A stretch of DNA of 64,000 nt from Arthrobacter sulfonylureivorans. GTDB lineage: Bacteria; Actinomycetota; Actinomycetes; Actinomycetales; Micrococcaceae. Within the stretch, counting starts at the first letter, position 1. Every line of letters starts with the position of its first letter. The stretch covers positions 1 to 64,000 of the forward strand of contig RJAE01000003.1 in NCBI GenBank assembly GCA_004000035.1, in the 5' to 3' direction. Of the stretch, positions 53,192 to 62,720 are shown piece by piece. The notes below the pieces were generated by a model. That model was given only the letters and a program-made list of their open reading frames with translations. It was not told the origin of the DNA and made no database searches. Both the position numbers and the translations under genes were made by a program.

Positions 53192-54604
53192 CTACTTGAG
53201 GTGGTCCACCAGCTTGCCGGCAATGCCGTTGTAGTTGCCCGGGGTCAGCGCCAGCAGGCGGGCTTCGGCGTCGTGGGAGAGCCCCAGACCGGAAACGAAT
53301 TCCTTCATCCGCTCGGCGTCCACCCGGTGGCCGCGGGTGAGTTCCTTGAGCCGCTCGTACGGGTTCTCCATACCTTCCACGCCCGCGATGGCCTCGGCGC
53401 GCATGACCATCTGGATGGCCTCGCCGAGCACCTCCCAGTTCTGGTCCAGATCGGCGGCCAGCACGTCGGCCGGCACGCTGAGCCGGTCCAGTCCCTTGGC
53501 CACGTTGGAGATGGCCAGCAGCGAGTGCCCGAAGGCCACGCCGATGTTGCGCTGCGACGACGAGTCCGTGAGGTCGCGCTGCCAGCGGGAAGTGACCAGG
53601 GTGGCAGCCAGCGTGTCCAGCAGCCCGTTGGAGATCTCCAGGTTGGCTTCGGCGTTCTCGAACCGGATCGGGTTCACCTTGTGCGGCATGGTGGACGAGC
53701 CGGTGGCGCCCTCCACGGGGATCTGCGCGAAGTAGCCGATGGAGATGTAGCTCCAAATGTCGGTGCAGGCGTTGTGCAGGATCCGGTTGAAGCGGGCCAT
53801 GTCCGCATACAGTTCGGCCTGCCAATCGTGCGATTCGATCTGCGTGGTCAACGGGTTCCAGGTCAGCCCGAGGCCCTCGATGAAGGACCTGGACACGGCC
53901 TGCCAGTCGGCCGTCGGCACCGAGGCGTAGTGTGCCGCGTAGGTGCCGGTGGCGCCGTTGATCTTCCCCAGGTACTCGGTCTTGGCGATCCGGTCCAGCT
54001 GGCGGTTCAGGCGGTGCGTAATGACCGCCAGCTCCTTGCCCAAGGTGGTCGGGGTGGCGGGCTGTCCGTGGGTGCGCGAGAGCATCGGCACATCGCGGTG
54101 CTCGCGCGCCATCGCCGCGAACTGCTCCACCAGGGCGCGGGCAGCGGGGAGCCAGACCTCCTCCACGGCTCCCTTGACGCCCACCGCGTAGGCCAGGTTG
54201 TTAATGTCCTCGGAGGTGCAGCCGAAGTGCACCATTGAGGTGAGGTGCTCGATGCCGATCCCGCCGAGCCGGCGGCCGATGAAGTACTCCACGGCCTTCA
54301 CATCATGGACGGTGACGGCTTCGATCTCGGCCAGTTCGCGCACGGCATTGCCGTCGAAGTCGGTGACGATCTTGCGCAGGGCAGCCTGCTGGTCCTCGGT
54401 CAGCGGCCCCGCGCCGGGCAGCACGGACTGGCTGGTCAGGTGGATCAGCCATTCCACCTCCACATGGACCCGGTCGCGGTTCAGCGCAGCTTCCGAGAGG
54501 TGGTCCACCAGCGGCGCGACCGCGTGGTGGTACCGCCCGTCCAGCGGACCGAGCGCGATAGCGGGGGTGACTTCTGCCAAGGGGACGCGGTGAGTTTCAG
54601 CCAT
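53192..54604 (-). CDS. purB: Adenylosuccinate lyase
   Basis: 470 residues from ATG 54604. PLDGRYHHAVAPLVDHLSEA start, MVHFGCTSEDINNLAYAVGV, MLSRTHGQPATPTTLGKELA and the signature GATGSSTMPHKVNPIRFENA are typical, of the E. coli-type length. It acts twice in purine synthesis, cleaving SAICAR and adenylosuccinate. A longer upstream frame is not conserved. Confidence 0.96.
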   Translation of the reverse strand: MAETHRVPLAEVTPAIALGPLDGRYHHAVAPLVDHLSEAALNRDRVHVEVEWLIHLTSQSVLPGAGPLTEDQQAALRKIVTDFDGNAVRELAEIEAVTVHDVKAVEYFIGRRLGGIGIEHLTSMVHFGCTSEDINNLAYAVGVKGAVEEVWLPAARALVEQFAAMAREHRDVPMLSRTHGQPATPTTLGKELAVITHRLNRQLDRIAKTEYLGKINGATGTYAAHYASVPTADWQAVSRSFIEGLGLTWNPLTTQIESHDWQAELYADMARFNRILHNACTDIWSYISIGYFAQIPVEGATGSSTMPHKVNPIRFENAEANLEISNGLLDTLAATLVTSRWQRDLTDSSSQRNIGVAFGHSLLAISNVAKGLDRLSVPADVLAADLDQNWEVLGEAIQMVMRAEAIAGVEGMENPYERLKELTRGHRVDAERMKEFVSGLGLSHDAEARLLALTPGNYNGIAGKLVDHLK

Positions 54605-54763
54605 GGCCCTTATTCTTCCACGTTCAACGTCGCCGTTTCCTGCGTGACTTCGCCTCCACAGCGGTGCTCCGTCCGACGCCGTGCACAACGCCGGATTGCC
54701 TTCGCCGCCGAGGATAGCGCCGGGCCTAGCGTCGATGGTGGAGGCGCAAAGGAGGTCTGGGTG

Positions 54764-55060
54764 ATGTTTTGGCAAACAACGACGGCGGAGGCCGGGTGGG
54801 GCGGGCCGCCCGACCCGGGATGGGGGCTGGCTCCCGGCAAGCTCCTTTCCTGCGAGCAGGAGCTGCTGGGCGTGCGCGCGGATTTGGCGGCCGCCGCTCA
54901 GGCGTGGGTCTCGCCTGCCGGCAAGGCGTTCAGGGATCGACTGTATGAGCACCGCTACCGGATGTCCGAGGCGGCGGAACTGCTGCGCGACGCCGCGCGT
55001 GCCATCAATACCGCCGACGTCGCTGCGCAGACCGCTATGCGCTACGGCCGCCTCCCGTGA
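54764..55060 (+). CDS. WXG100-like small helical protein
   Basis: 98 residues from ATG 54764 (GTG at 54761 also in frame), with a strong AAAGGAGGT site. The second half is helical: [20 protein letters not shown] then SPAGKAFRDRLYEHRYRMSE, with a WVSPAG turn recalling the WXG motif of ESX substrates and partners. No signal peptide. Followed 40 bp later by a hydrolase on the same strand. A type VII-associated partner role is inferred; no ESX genes are nearby. Confidence 0.55.
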   Translation: MFWQTTTAEAGWGGPPDPGWGLAPGKLLSCEQELLGVRADLAAAAQAWVSPAGKAFRDRLYEHRYRMSEAAELLRDAARAINTADVAAQTAMRYGRLP

Positions 55061-55099
55061 TGACCGGAAAACTCTTCTTCGTTCGCCGGACTCCCGAAG

Positions 55100-56617
55100 G
55101 TGGCTGAGGCGGACTGGCTGCCCGGATCGCCGACGGCGGTTGAGGAAGGCTGGCTGCCCACTGGTGCGCGGTGGTGGGAAGGCGGGGCCGGGTACCGAAG
55201 CTATGACGGCTACCGGGTGGCCGGCGGCGTTGGCGGCATTGCGTTTGAATGGCAGGAGCTGGCGTCGGCCGCGACCGGACTCGAAGCTGCCGCTTCAACC
55301 ATCGGCCACCTGTGGCAGCAGGTGCTAGGAGTGCAACTGCTGCTGGCCGATCCGAGCTGGGCCCTGCTGCCGGAGCGAATGGCGGCCGAAGCAGCCGTGC
55401 AGGCCGCAGTGGGATCGCTGGCCGAACTCGCCGACGCCTGCGGTGGATTGGCGGCAAAGGTGCGGCTGGCTCGCGGCACCTACCTGGCCGCGGAGCAGGC
55501 AGCCGCCAGCGGGATGCAGGCCGTTGATGCTGCGACGTGGTGGTTCACGGTCCCAGCGGGCATGGCCGCCAACGAGGGCCGGCCCACGCTGGCCGGAGGC
55601 GAGCGGCTGCTGAACCAGGGGCCGGCCGTGCTCGCCGGGGCGCTGGGCGGACCGGCGGCGGGAGTGCTGCTGTGGGACGGCCGGCACGGCGGCCGGGGGA
55701 ACCAGCCCGTGAGTCGGCACTTGGCGGTTTTGCTAGGCGCGGCGGGCCGCCGTGCCGGTCTGCTCCACGGCTCCCGCATCGAGGTCGAGCGCGGGGACTC
55801 GGTAGTCGAAGAAATCGAACCGTCACCGGCCTCGCTGTCCGGGCTGCTGGAACGGACCGCCATCGCAGCCGAAGCCGGTGACGGAACCATGGAGGTCCTT
55901 GAGGTGGAGTCCGGGGGGCAGAAGCGCTGGGTGGTCGCGCTTCCGGGCACGCAGGCCGCGGGCACGGCCCAGCCGACGGCGAATCCGTTCGACGAGTCCG
56001 GGGTTGCCGAGGCCGTCGCCGCCGGCAGCCCGTTTGTTGCGGACGCCGTGTCGCGAGCACTCCGGGAGGCGGGCGCCGACGCGGACGATCTGGTGGTGCT
56101 GACCGGCTACAGCCAGGGCGGCATCCACGCCATGAACCTCGCCGCGGATCCCGCTTTCCTGGCGGAGCATAACGTGGGATTCGTGCTGACGGCCGGATCG
56201 CCGGTGGCCGGCATCGTGGCCGGCCCCGGCGTCCGCAGCGTCCACCTGGAGCATGTCCAGGACTGGGTTCCCGGGGCGGATGCCGGTCCCAATCCGGACC
56301 GGCGCGAACAGGTCACCGTGACGCTGACCGATCCCGTGGCCACTCCTGCGGGCGCAGGCGTCGGGCTGGGGCCCGGCCACGATCTGCAGAACTACGTGCA
56401 GGGTGCCCGGGCGATGGATGCGAGCGCGGATCCTTCGGTGCAGGATGCGGCAGCGTACCTGGGCGCAGCGCTCGCCGGCGGCGCCGCCCGGCAGCATCTG
56501 TTCACGCTCCGCCGCTCCCAACCGGATGGTGGACGGCCGCCCCGGACGGGTTCACCAGCCGGCCGCACAGCGCAGCAGCGGGCCGGCGCCGGCGGGTGCG
56601 GGACAGCACGGCCCTGA
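55100..56617 (+). CDS. Alpha/beta-hydrolase with helical N-terminal domain
   Basis: 505 residues from GTG 55100. The first 150 or so are helical and resemble WXG/PE-PPE-type N-terminal domains. The C-terminal half shows VVALPGTQAAGTAQPTANPF and VVLTGYSQGGIHAMNLAADP, the nucleophile elbow GYSQGG, then FVLTAGSPVAGIVAGPGVRS and HDLQNYVQGA, which supplies a candidate His. No signal peptide. It could be a lipase-type effector secreted with the small partner upstream, but this is inference. The tail is Pro/Arg-rich and of low complexity. Confidence 0.65.
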   Translation: MAEADWLPGSPTAVEEGWLPTGARWWEGGAGYRSYDGYRVAGGVGGIAFEWQELASAATGLEAAASTIGHLWQQVLGVQLLLADPSWALLPERMAAEAAVQAAVGSLAELADACGGLAAKVRLARGTYLAAEQAAASGMQAVDAATWWFTVPAGMAANEGRPTLAGGERLLNQGPAVLAGALGGPAAGVLLWDGRHGGRGNQPVSRHLAVLLGAAGRRAGLLHGSRIEVERGDSVVEEIEPSPASLSGLLERTAIAAEAGDGTMEVLEVESGGQKRWVVALPGTQAAGTAQPTANPFDESGVAEAVAAGSPFVADAVSRALREAGADADDLVVLTGYSQGGIHAMNLAADPAFLAEHNVGFVLTAGSPVAGIVAGPGVRSVHLEHVQDWVPGADAGPNPDRREQVTVTLTDPVATPAGAGVGLGPGHDLQNYVQGARAMDASADPSVQDAAAYLGAALAGGAARQHLFTLRRSQPDGGRPPRTGSPAGRTAQQRAGAGGCGTARP

Positions 56618-56618
56618 C

Positions 56619-57020
56619 TCAGCGGCTGCGGGTCAAGGTGCCGGCAATCAGAGAAACCACGCTGATGATCAGCGAGCCGAGGATCGCGGTCCAGAAGAAC
56701 GAATCGACGACGAACTCCACCGGGGTGAAGCTGGACAGCCAAGCGGTCAGCACCAGCATCAGCGCGTTGATCACGATGGTGAACAGTCCCAGTGTCAGGA
56801 TCGTCACGGGAATCGAAAGGAAGGAAACGATTGGACGGACGATCGCGTTGACCAGGCCAAAGACCAGCCCGATGAACAGATAACCCAGCACCGTGCCGAC
56901 CATTTCATTGCCAACCGCGTCGGCCGCGGCGGATCCGTGGATGTCCATGCCGGGCAGGATCCAACTGGCCACCCAGAGTGCCAGCGCATTGATGATGACC
57001 CGCACAACGAACTTTCCCAT
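56619..57020 (-). CDS. Phage holin-4/YvlD-family membrane protein
   Basis: 133 residues from ATG 57020. Four membrane segments with VVRVIINALALWVASWILPG, GLVFGLVNAIVRPIVSFLSI and PVTILTLGLFTIVINALMLV, a match to the PF04020 family (N-x-x-x-R-P motif), common in actinobacteria and not part of a prophage. Function unknown. Convergent with the hydrolase; the two stops are adjacent. Confidence 0.85.
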   Translation of the reverse strand: MGKFVVRVIINALALWVASWILPGMDIHGSAAADAVGNEMVGTVLGYLFIGLVFGLVNAIVRPIVSFLSIPVTILTLGLFTIVINALMLVLTAWLSSFTPVEFVVDSFFWTAILGSLIISVVSLIAGTLTRSR

Positions 57021-57093
57021 GCGCTTATGCTGCCACACCCCCGCCGTCGCCGCCCTGAATGAGATGTGCCGGGGCACACGTATCCTTAAAGGC

Positions 57094-58245
57094 ATGATTT
57101 CTCCTGAGAACCCCATCAAGGAAGCTGCGGTTCAGGCAGCAGGAACGTCAGACCGGATACACCCGCGTCCGGTCCTCGACAGGCTGCCTAAGTATGCTGC
57201 CGGCAAACCGCCGACATCCATCGAGGGACTGCAGTCCTACAAATTGTCCTCCAACGAAAACCCCTTGCCGCCGCTGCCTGCCGTGCTGGAAGCCGTGAAC
57301 GCCCAGACGGACATCATGCGCTACCCCGACCCGTTGTGCACCGCGCTGCGGACCGAACTGGGCCACTTCCTGGACGTCCCGGCCGACGACATTGTCACCG
57401 GTGCGGGAAGCCTGGGCGCCCTGGTGCAGATCCTGCAGACGTTTGCCGGACAGCACGAGGACGGCAGCGAAGACGAAGTCGTCTACCCCTGGCGGTCGTT
57501 CGAGGCCTACCCGATCATGGTGGGACTCTCCGGCGCCCGGAGCGTCCAGATCCCCAACCGCTCCGACGGTACGCACGACCTCGAAGCCATGCTGGATGCC
57601 GTCACCGAGCGGACGAAAGTCATTCTGCTGTGCACGCCGAACAACCCGACGGGCCCGGCCCTGAAGGCAGCCGACGTGGAAAACTTTGTCCGCGCAGTCC
57701 GGGACGACATCATCGTGGTCATCGACGAGGCCTACACGGAGTTCGTCCGCGACCCGGAGGTGGTCGACGGTGTCACGATGTACCGGAAGTACCCGAATGT
57801 GGTGGTGCTGCGTACGTTCTCCAAGGCGCACGGCCTGGCCGGCCTGCGTGTGGGCTATTCGATCTCGCAGCCGCAGATCACCCAGCACCTGCGAGTAGCG
57901 GCAACGCCGTTTGCGGTCTCCAGCCTGGCCGAGCATGCGGCCATCACGTCGCTGCGCCACTACGACGAAGTTGTAGAAAGGGTACAAAGTCTGGTCGACG
58001 AACGTGACCGTGTGGTCGCCGGGCTCGCCATGCTGGGTTGGAAGATTCCGCAGACCCAGGGCAATTTCGTGTGGCTGCCGCTGGGAGAGAGGGCGCAGGA
58101 GTTTGCCGAACTGGCCGGGAAGCAAGCGCTGTCCGTCAGGGCCTTCGCCGGCGACGGCGTCCGGGTCAGCATCGGCGAGGTCGAGGCCAACACCCGTTTC
58201 CTGACGCTCTGTGAGAACTATACAAACGGCCCCGGCGTTTCCTGA
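57094..58245 (+). CDS. HisC/Pat-type class II aminotransferase (histidinol-phosphate or aromatic amino acid)
   Basis: 383 residues from ATG 57094, 7 nt after TATCCT. YKLSSNENPLPPLPAVLEAV, AGSLGALVQILQTFAG, LCTPNNPTGPALKAADVENF, VIDEAYTEFVRDPE and the PLP motif RTFSKAHGLAGLRVGYSISQ are HisC-family. No his genes are near, so phenylalanine/aromatic Pat activity is more likely than histidinol phosphate. It lies directly upstream of the 2-oxoacid dehydrogenase genes, which is consistent with transamination of an amino acid to a 2-oxo acid feeding that complex. Confidence 0.85.
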   Translation: MISPENPIKEAAVQAAGTSDRIHPRPVLDRLPKYAAGKPPTSIEGLQSYKLSSNENPLPPLPAVLEAVNAQTDIMRYPDPLCTALRTELGHFLDVPADDIVTGAGSLGALVQILQTFAGQHEDGSEDEVVYPWRSFEAYPIMVGLSGARSVQIPNRSDGTHDLEAMLDAVTERTKVILLCTPNNPTGPALKAADVENFVRAVRDDIIVVIDEAYTEFVRDPEVVDGVTMYRKYPNVVVLRTFSKAHGLAGLRVGYSISQPQITQHLRVAATPFAVSSLAEHAAITSLRHYDEVVERVQSLVDERDRVVAGLAMLGWKIPQTQGNFVWLPLGERAQEFAELAGKQALSVRAFAGDGVRVSIGEVEANTRFLTLCENYTNGPGVS

Positions 58246-58304
58246 CGGTAATAGCACGGGTCCCCGGGGCCGCTGCCGTTAGGCTAGGACGAGACAAACG
58301 ACCG

Positions 58305-58346
58305 ATATATGCCGGGTCTGGAATGCATTCCCGGCCCGGCATATAT
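58305..58346. promoter_or_regulatory. 42-bp near-perfect palindrome upstream of the 2-oxoacid dehydrogenase genes
   Basis: ATATATGCCGGG at the left edge mirrors CCCGGCATATAT at the right, and the centre GGAATGCATTCC is itself a perfect palindrome; only two base pairs of 21 fail. It lies between a possible TAGGCT/TAGGAC -10 near 58280 and the start of the E1alpha gene at 58393. It may be an operator for a dimeric or tetrameric regulator, or a leader hairpin. See the findings. Confidence 0.85.
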
Positions 58347-58392
58347 GAACAGCGAAGATCGCCGGATGCCGGCGGATCGGCGAGGAGTTCAT

Positions 58393-59574
58393 ATGGGCGC
58401 TGAGCACTTGCCCGCCTCGGAATTCGATATCGAAGAACTCGAGCAGTCCTTGGTGACCAGCGACCCCGCTGCCGCGCCACCGCTGGTGCAGTTGATGGCA
58501 CCCGACGGGAGCGTCCGCGAGGATGCCAAGTACGGCCAGTATGCAGCCCACCTCGACGGCGACGCGCTCCGCGCCATGTACCGGGACATGGCCCTGGTCC
58601 GCCGCTTCGACCAAGAGGCCACCGCGCTGCAGCGGCAGGGTCAACTGCTCCTGTGGCCGCCCCTGCTCGGGCAGGAAGCGGCTCAAATCGGCTCGGGCAG
58701 CGCGCTGAAACCCCAGGACTACGTGTTCCCGACCTACCGCGAGCACGGAGTTGCGCTCACCCGCGGGTTGGAACTGTCCAAGGTGCTGCGGCTCTTCCGC
58801 GGCGTCAGCAACGGTGGCTGGGACCCGCGGGAAAGCAACTTCCACCTCTATACGCTGGTACTGGCCGCCCAATCGCTGCACGCGGTCGGCTACGCCATGG
58901 GTGTCCAACGCGACGGCGACGATGCGGTGACGGTCGCATACTTCGGCGACGGAGCCAGCTCGGAAGGCGATGTCCACGAGTCGATGGTGTTTGCCGCCTC
59001 CAACCAGTCACCGGTGGTCTTTTTCTGCCAGAACAACCACTGGGCCATCTCAGTCCCCACGGAAGTCCAGTCGCGGATACCGCTGTCCAATCGTGCCTCC
59101 GGCTACGGCTTCCCGGGCATCCGGGTGGACGGCAATGACGTGGTGGCCGTCCACGCAGTGACGCGCTGGGCGCTGGAGCGGGCGCGTTCGGGCAAGGGCC
59201 CGGTGCTGATCGAGGCCTTTACTTACCGGATGAGCGCCCACACCACCGCGGACGATCCGACCAAATACCGCGAGGCCGTCGAAGAAGAGAAGTGGCGCGA
59301 ACGCGATCCGCTGCTGCGGTTGGAACGGTATCTGCGCAGCACCAACACCGCCGGACAGGACTTCTTCGACCAGGTCACCGTGGAGGCGGACAAGCTCGCG
59401 GCCAGCACGCGCGCCGATGTGCTGGCAATGGAGGCCCCGGACTTCGAGGACCACTTCGCCAACGTGTACGGAGATCCGCACCCCTTGGTCCAAGAGGAGC
59501 TGGAGTGGCACCGGCAGTACCAGGCCGGCTTCGCCGAGGACAACGCCGGACGGGCTGAAGGGGAGGCACGTTGA
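58393..59574 (+). CDS. 2-oxoacid dehydrogenase E1 component, alpha subunit (pyruvate or branched-chain)
   Basis: 393 residues. ATG 58393 is chosen for its CGAGGAG site; an ATG at 58309 lies inside the palindrome and would add 28 residues. MALVRRFDQEATALQRQG, LLGQEAAQIGSGSALKPQDY and the ThDP motif YFGDGASSEGDVHESMVFA followed by QNNHWAISVP (GDG to NN) are characteristic. It decarboxylates a 2-oxo acid on ThDP. Pyruvate and branched-chain types cannot be told apart by eye; the heterotetrameric form and aminotransferase neighbour favour branched-chain. Confidence 0.9.
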   Translation: MGAEHLPASEFDIEELEQSLVTSDPAAAPPLVQLMAPDGSVREDAKYGQYAAHLDGDALRAMYRDMALVRRFDQEATALQRQGQLLLWPPLLGQEAAQIGSGSALKPQDYVFPTYREHGVALTRGLELSKVLRLFRGVSNGGWDPRESNFHLYTLVLAAQSLHAVGYAMGVQRDGDDAVTVAYFGDGASSEGDVHESMVFAASNQSPVVFFCQNNHWAISVPTEVQSRIPLSNRASGYGFPGIRVDGNDVVAVHAVTRWALERARSGKGPVLIEAFTYRMSAHTTADDPTKYREAVEEEKWRERDPLLRLERYLRSTNTAGQDFFDQVTVEADKLAASTRADVLAMEAPDFEDHFANVYGDPHPLVQEELEWHRQYQAGFAEDNAGRAEGEAR

Positions 59575-60548
59575 TGGCCACCATGACCATTGCCAAGGCA
59601 ATTACCAGCGGCCTCCGCGCCGTCCTGGCCGACGACCCGAAGACGCTCATCATGGGCGAGGACATCGGCAAGCTCGGCGGTGTCTACCGCGTCACCGAAG
59701 GGCTACAGGCCGAATTCGGTGCCGACCGGGTGGTCGACACCCCGCTGGCCGAGTCGGGCATCCTCGGCACCGCGATCGGGTTGTGCCTCCGCGGCTACCG
59801 GCCCATCTGCGAGATCCAGTTCGACGGGTTTGTCTTCCCGGCGTTCAACCAGATCACCACGCAGTTGGCCAAGATCCGCTCCCGCAGCTCCGGCATGCTG
59901 TCCGCCCCCGTCGTCATCCGCATTCCCTACGGCGGCGGCATCGGATCCATCGAGCACCATTCGGAATCCCCGGAAGCGCTCTTCGCGCATACCCCCGGAC
60001 TGCGCATCATCACGCCTTCCAACGCGCACGACGCCTACTGGATGACCCAGCAGGCCGTGGCCAGCGAGGACCCGGTGATCATCTTCGAGCCCAAACGCCG
60101 CTACTGGCTCAAGGGCGAGGTGGACACCGAGTCGGCCGGCCGCGATGCCTTCAGCGCGCAGGTGGTCCGGGAAGGGACGGACGCCACCATTGTGGCCTAC
60201 GGCCCGTTGGTCCCGGTCGCCCTGGCCGCCGCGATGGCGGCCGAAGAGGACGGCAACAGCGTCGAGGTGATCGACCTGCGCTCCATCTCGCCGATCGATT
60301 TCGACACCGTCACGGCATCTGTCGAGAAGACCGGCCGGCTGATCGTCACGCACGAGGCCCCGACCTTCGGCGGCATCGGCGGCGAAATCGCCGCACGGGT
60401 GGCCGAACGCGCGTTCCTGAGCCTGGAGGCCCCGGTGCTGCGCGTCGGCGGCTTCCACATGCCCTACCCACTGGCCAAGGTGGAGGAACAGTACCTGCCG
60501 GACATCGACCGCCTGCTCGAGGCCCTCGACCGTTCGCTCGCCTACTGA
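59574..60548 (+). CDS. 2-oxoacid dehydrogenase E1 component, beta subunit
   Basis: 324 residues from ATG 59574, TGATG overlap with alpha, [67 protein letters not shown] and [20 protein letters not shown] are E1beta hallmarks. [20 protein letters not shown] near the end. Forms an alpha2beta2 E1. Confidence 0.93.
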   Translation: MATMTIAKAITSGLRAVLADDPKTLIMGEDIGKLGGVYRVTEGLQAEFGADRVVDTPLAESGILGTAIGLCLRGYRPICEIQFDGFVFPAFNQITTQLAKIRSRSSGMLSAPVVIRIPYGGGIGSIEHHSESPEALFAHTPGLRIITPSNAHDAYWMTQQAVASEDPVIIFEPKRRYWLKGEVDTESAGRDAFSAQVVREGTDATIVAYGPLVPVALAAAMAAEEDGNSVEVIDLRSISPIDFDTVTASVEKTGRLIVTHEAPTFGGIGGEIAARVAERAFLSLEAPVLRVGGFHMPYPLAKVEEQYLPDIDRLLEALDRSLAY

Positions 60549-60561
60549 TATCGGAGATTCC

Positions 60562-62073
60562 ATGTCGAATACGCAGATTTTCAACCTCCCCGACGTCGGC
60601 GAGGGACTGGTCGAAGCCGAGATCGTGTCCTGGAAGGTCAAGGCCGGAGATACCGTGGCGGTCAACGACGTGATCGTCGAGATTGAGACCGCCAAGTCCC
60701 TGGTCGAGCTGCCCAGCCCGTACGCCGGCGTGGTGTCCGAACTGCTGGTGCCGGAGGGCCAGACCGTGGAGGTCGGCACGCCGATCATCGCCGTGGCTCA
60801 CGAAGGCGCCGAGCCCGCTGCCGCATCGCCGCAGCCCACCGCCGGAGCGCAAGCCGCCGCGCCGGCGCCAGAGCAGCCGGTGCCGAATGCTACCCCCGAG
60901 GCCGGCCCGCTGGTCGGTTCCGGCCCGAAGGCCGATCCGGTCAGGCGCCGGCTGCGGCGCGGCAGCGCCACTTCAACTGCCGGAACAAGAACGACGGCGG
61001 GGGATGGCTCCGCGGTCCCGTCCGGCAAGGCGACCCCGCCTGCCGCCATGCATTTGCCCGAACCGCAGGGCCAAGCACAGCACGTGCCGCCCGTTCCCGC
61101 CGACGACGACGCAGCCGTTCCCGGTGCGGTCCCCAGCGGACACCGGGGCGAAGCAGTCCAGGCGGCCGTCTCCCGGCTGCTGACGCGCGTGCTGGCCAAG
61201 CCTCCGGTCCGCAAGGCCGCCAAGGATCTGGGCATAAATCTGGCCGACATCACTCCCACCGGCAAGGGCGGCGAGGTTACCAAGCAGGACCTGCTCAGCT
61301 ACCAGGCCCAGCGCGAGGCGGAACAAGCGGCCGCCCCCACGTTCTGGACGCCGCGGAAGGGCCTCCTGGACAACCGGATCGAACGCATCCCGGTCAAGGG
61401 CGTGCGCAAGGCCACCGCCAAGGCGATGGTCGAGTCCGCCTTCAGCGCTCCGCACGTGAGCATCTTCGTGGACGTGGACGCCTCTCGGACCATGGAGTTT
61501 GTGCAGCGGTTAAAGAAGTCCCGCGACTTCGAAGGAGTCAAGGTATCTCCGCTGCTCATCCTGGCCAAAGCGGTCATTTGGGCAGCCGCCCGCAACCCCA
61601 GTGTCAATGCCAGCTGGGTGGAGACGGAGTCCGGCGACGAGATCCACGTCAAGCACTTCATGAACCTGGGCATTGCCGCCGCCACCCCGCGCGGCCTGCT
61701 GGTCCCGAACATCAAGGACGCGCAGAACCTCTCGCTCAAGGAACTCGCGGCTTCCCTCAACGAACTGGCCACCACGGCCCGCGCGGGCAAGACCAAGCCC
61801 GCGGACATGCAGCACGGCACCCTGTCCATCACCAATATCGGTGCCCTCGGCATCGATATCGGCACGCCGATCATCAACCCGGGCGAAGTCGCCATTGTCG
61901 CCTTCGGCACCATCCGGCAGAAGCCCTGGGTGGTGTCCGGCGAAGTCATCCCGCGCTGGATCACCACGCTGGGCGGATCGTTTGACCACCGCGTGGTGGA
62001 CGGAGACCTCTCCGCCCGGTTCATGGCCGACGTCGCCGCCATCATGGAAGAACCGGCGCTGCTGCTCGACTGA
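60562..62073 (+). CDS. 2-oxoacid dehydrogenase E2 (dihydrolipoamide acyltransferase)
   Basis: 503 residues. The lipoyl domain (1-80) carries the lipoyl Lys at 45 in [20 protein letters not shown] long Ala/Pro-rich linker (about 85-195) leads to the E3/E1-binding domain ([20 protein letters not shown]). The catalytic domain has the HxxxDG site at 476, in [19 protein letters not shown]. It is 13 bp after E1beta. No E3 (lpd) is in the window, so E3 is shared from elsewhere. Confidence 0.93.
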   Translation: MSNTQIFNLPDVGEGLVEAEIVSWKVKAGDTVAVNDVIVEIETAKSLVELPSPYAGVVSELLVPEGQTVEVGTPIIAVAHEGAEPAAASPQPTAGAQAAAPAPEQPVPNATPEAGPLVGSGPKADPVRRRLRRGSATSTAGTRTTAGDGSAVPSGKATPPAAMHLPEPQGQAQHVPPVPADDDAAVPGAVPSGHRGEAVQAAVSRLLTRVLAKPPVRKAAKDLGINLADITPTGKGGEVTKQDLLSYQAQREAEQAAAPTFWTPRKGLLDNRIERIPVKGVRKATAKAMVESAFSAPHVSIFVDVDASRTMEFVQRLKKSRDFEGVKVSPLLILAKAVIWAAARNPSVNASWVETESGDEIHVKHFMNLGIAAATPRGLLVPNIKDAQNLSLKELAASLNELATTARAGKTKPADMQHGTLSITNIGALGIDIGTPIINPGEVAIVAFGTIRQKPWVVSGEVIPRWITTLGGSFDHRVVDGDLSARFMADVAAIMEEPALLLD

Positions 62074-62173
62074 CGCTGGCGCCGCGGCGGCGAGCTGTTT
62101 CGTCGCGGCGCGTTGATGCCCGCCCGCACCGCGCTTGCTAGGATCGCCGTGTGGCGAGGAGGAGCACCATCAC

Positions 62174-62701
62174 GTGACCAATCCAGCAGGCAATGCCAAG
62201 GCAAGCACCGCCGTCGAACCCGCGGTGACGCCCACCGCCGACCTGTACGACGAACGCGGTGACGAGCTGGCCTCGGTAGCGCTCCAGTTCGGCAACTTCG
62301 GCGGCCGGGACGCCTTCAGCGGACCGGTCCGGACCATCAGGTGCTTTCAGGACAACGGCCTGGTGAAGTCGGTGCTCAACTCCCCTGGCCACGGCGCGGT
62401 ACTGGTGGTGGACGGCGGCGGGTCCCTGGAGACGGCGCTGATGGGGGACATGATCGCTGCCGCCGCCGTGGCCAATGGCTGGTCCGGCGTGATCATCAAC
62501 GGAGCGGTCCGGGACCGGACTGCCCTCGCGCAATTGCCGCTCGGCGTCAAAGCCCTCGGCAGCAACCCGCGCAAGAGCGCCAAAGAGAGCAGCGGCGAAA
62601 CGAACGTGCCCGTCGAGATCGGGGGAGTAGTGTTCCGGCCCGGTGCAATGGTCCACGCGGACCTGGACGGCATCCTCGTGGACGCCGGGCCGGGACGGTA
62701 G
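62174..62701 (+). CDS. RraA-like protein (RNase E inhibitor or HMG/CHA-aldolase-like)
   Basis: 175 residues from GTG 62174 (GAGGAGG site upstream; TAGGAT at 62139-62144). [60 protein letters not shown] and [20 protein letters not shown] match RraA, including the VRD pair. Many such proteins are aldolases rather than RNase inhibitors. A second RraA-fold protein in this window is LigK at 100-798; they are different subfamilies. Confidence 0.85.
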   Translation: MTNPAGNAKASTAVEPAVTPTADLYDERGDELASVALQFGNFGGRDAFSGPVRTIRCFQDNGLVKSVLNSPGHGAVLVVDGGGSLETALMGDMIAAAAVANGWSGVIINGAVRDRTALAQLPLGVKALGSNPRKSAKESSGETNVPVEIGGVVFRPGAMVHADLDGILVDAGPGR

Positions 62702-62720
62702 GGGTGCTAATGTCCGTGAA

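Noticed and set aside
56619-57020. Holin-family protein as a sign of a prophage
   Set aside because: PF04020 proteins are ordinary chromosomal membrane proteins in actinobacteria; no phage structural, integrase or lysin genes are in the window.
58309-58392. Upstream ATG 58309 as the E1alpha start
   Set aside because: It lies inside the palindrome and has no ribosome binding site; ATG 58393 has CGAGGAG at proper distance and gives the usual length.
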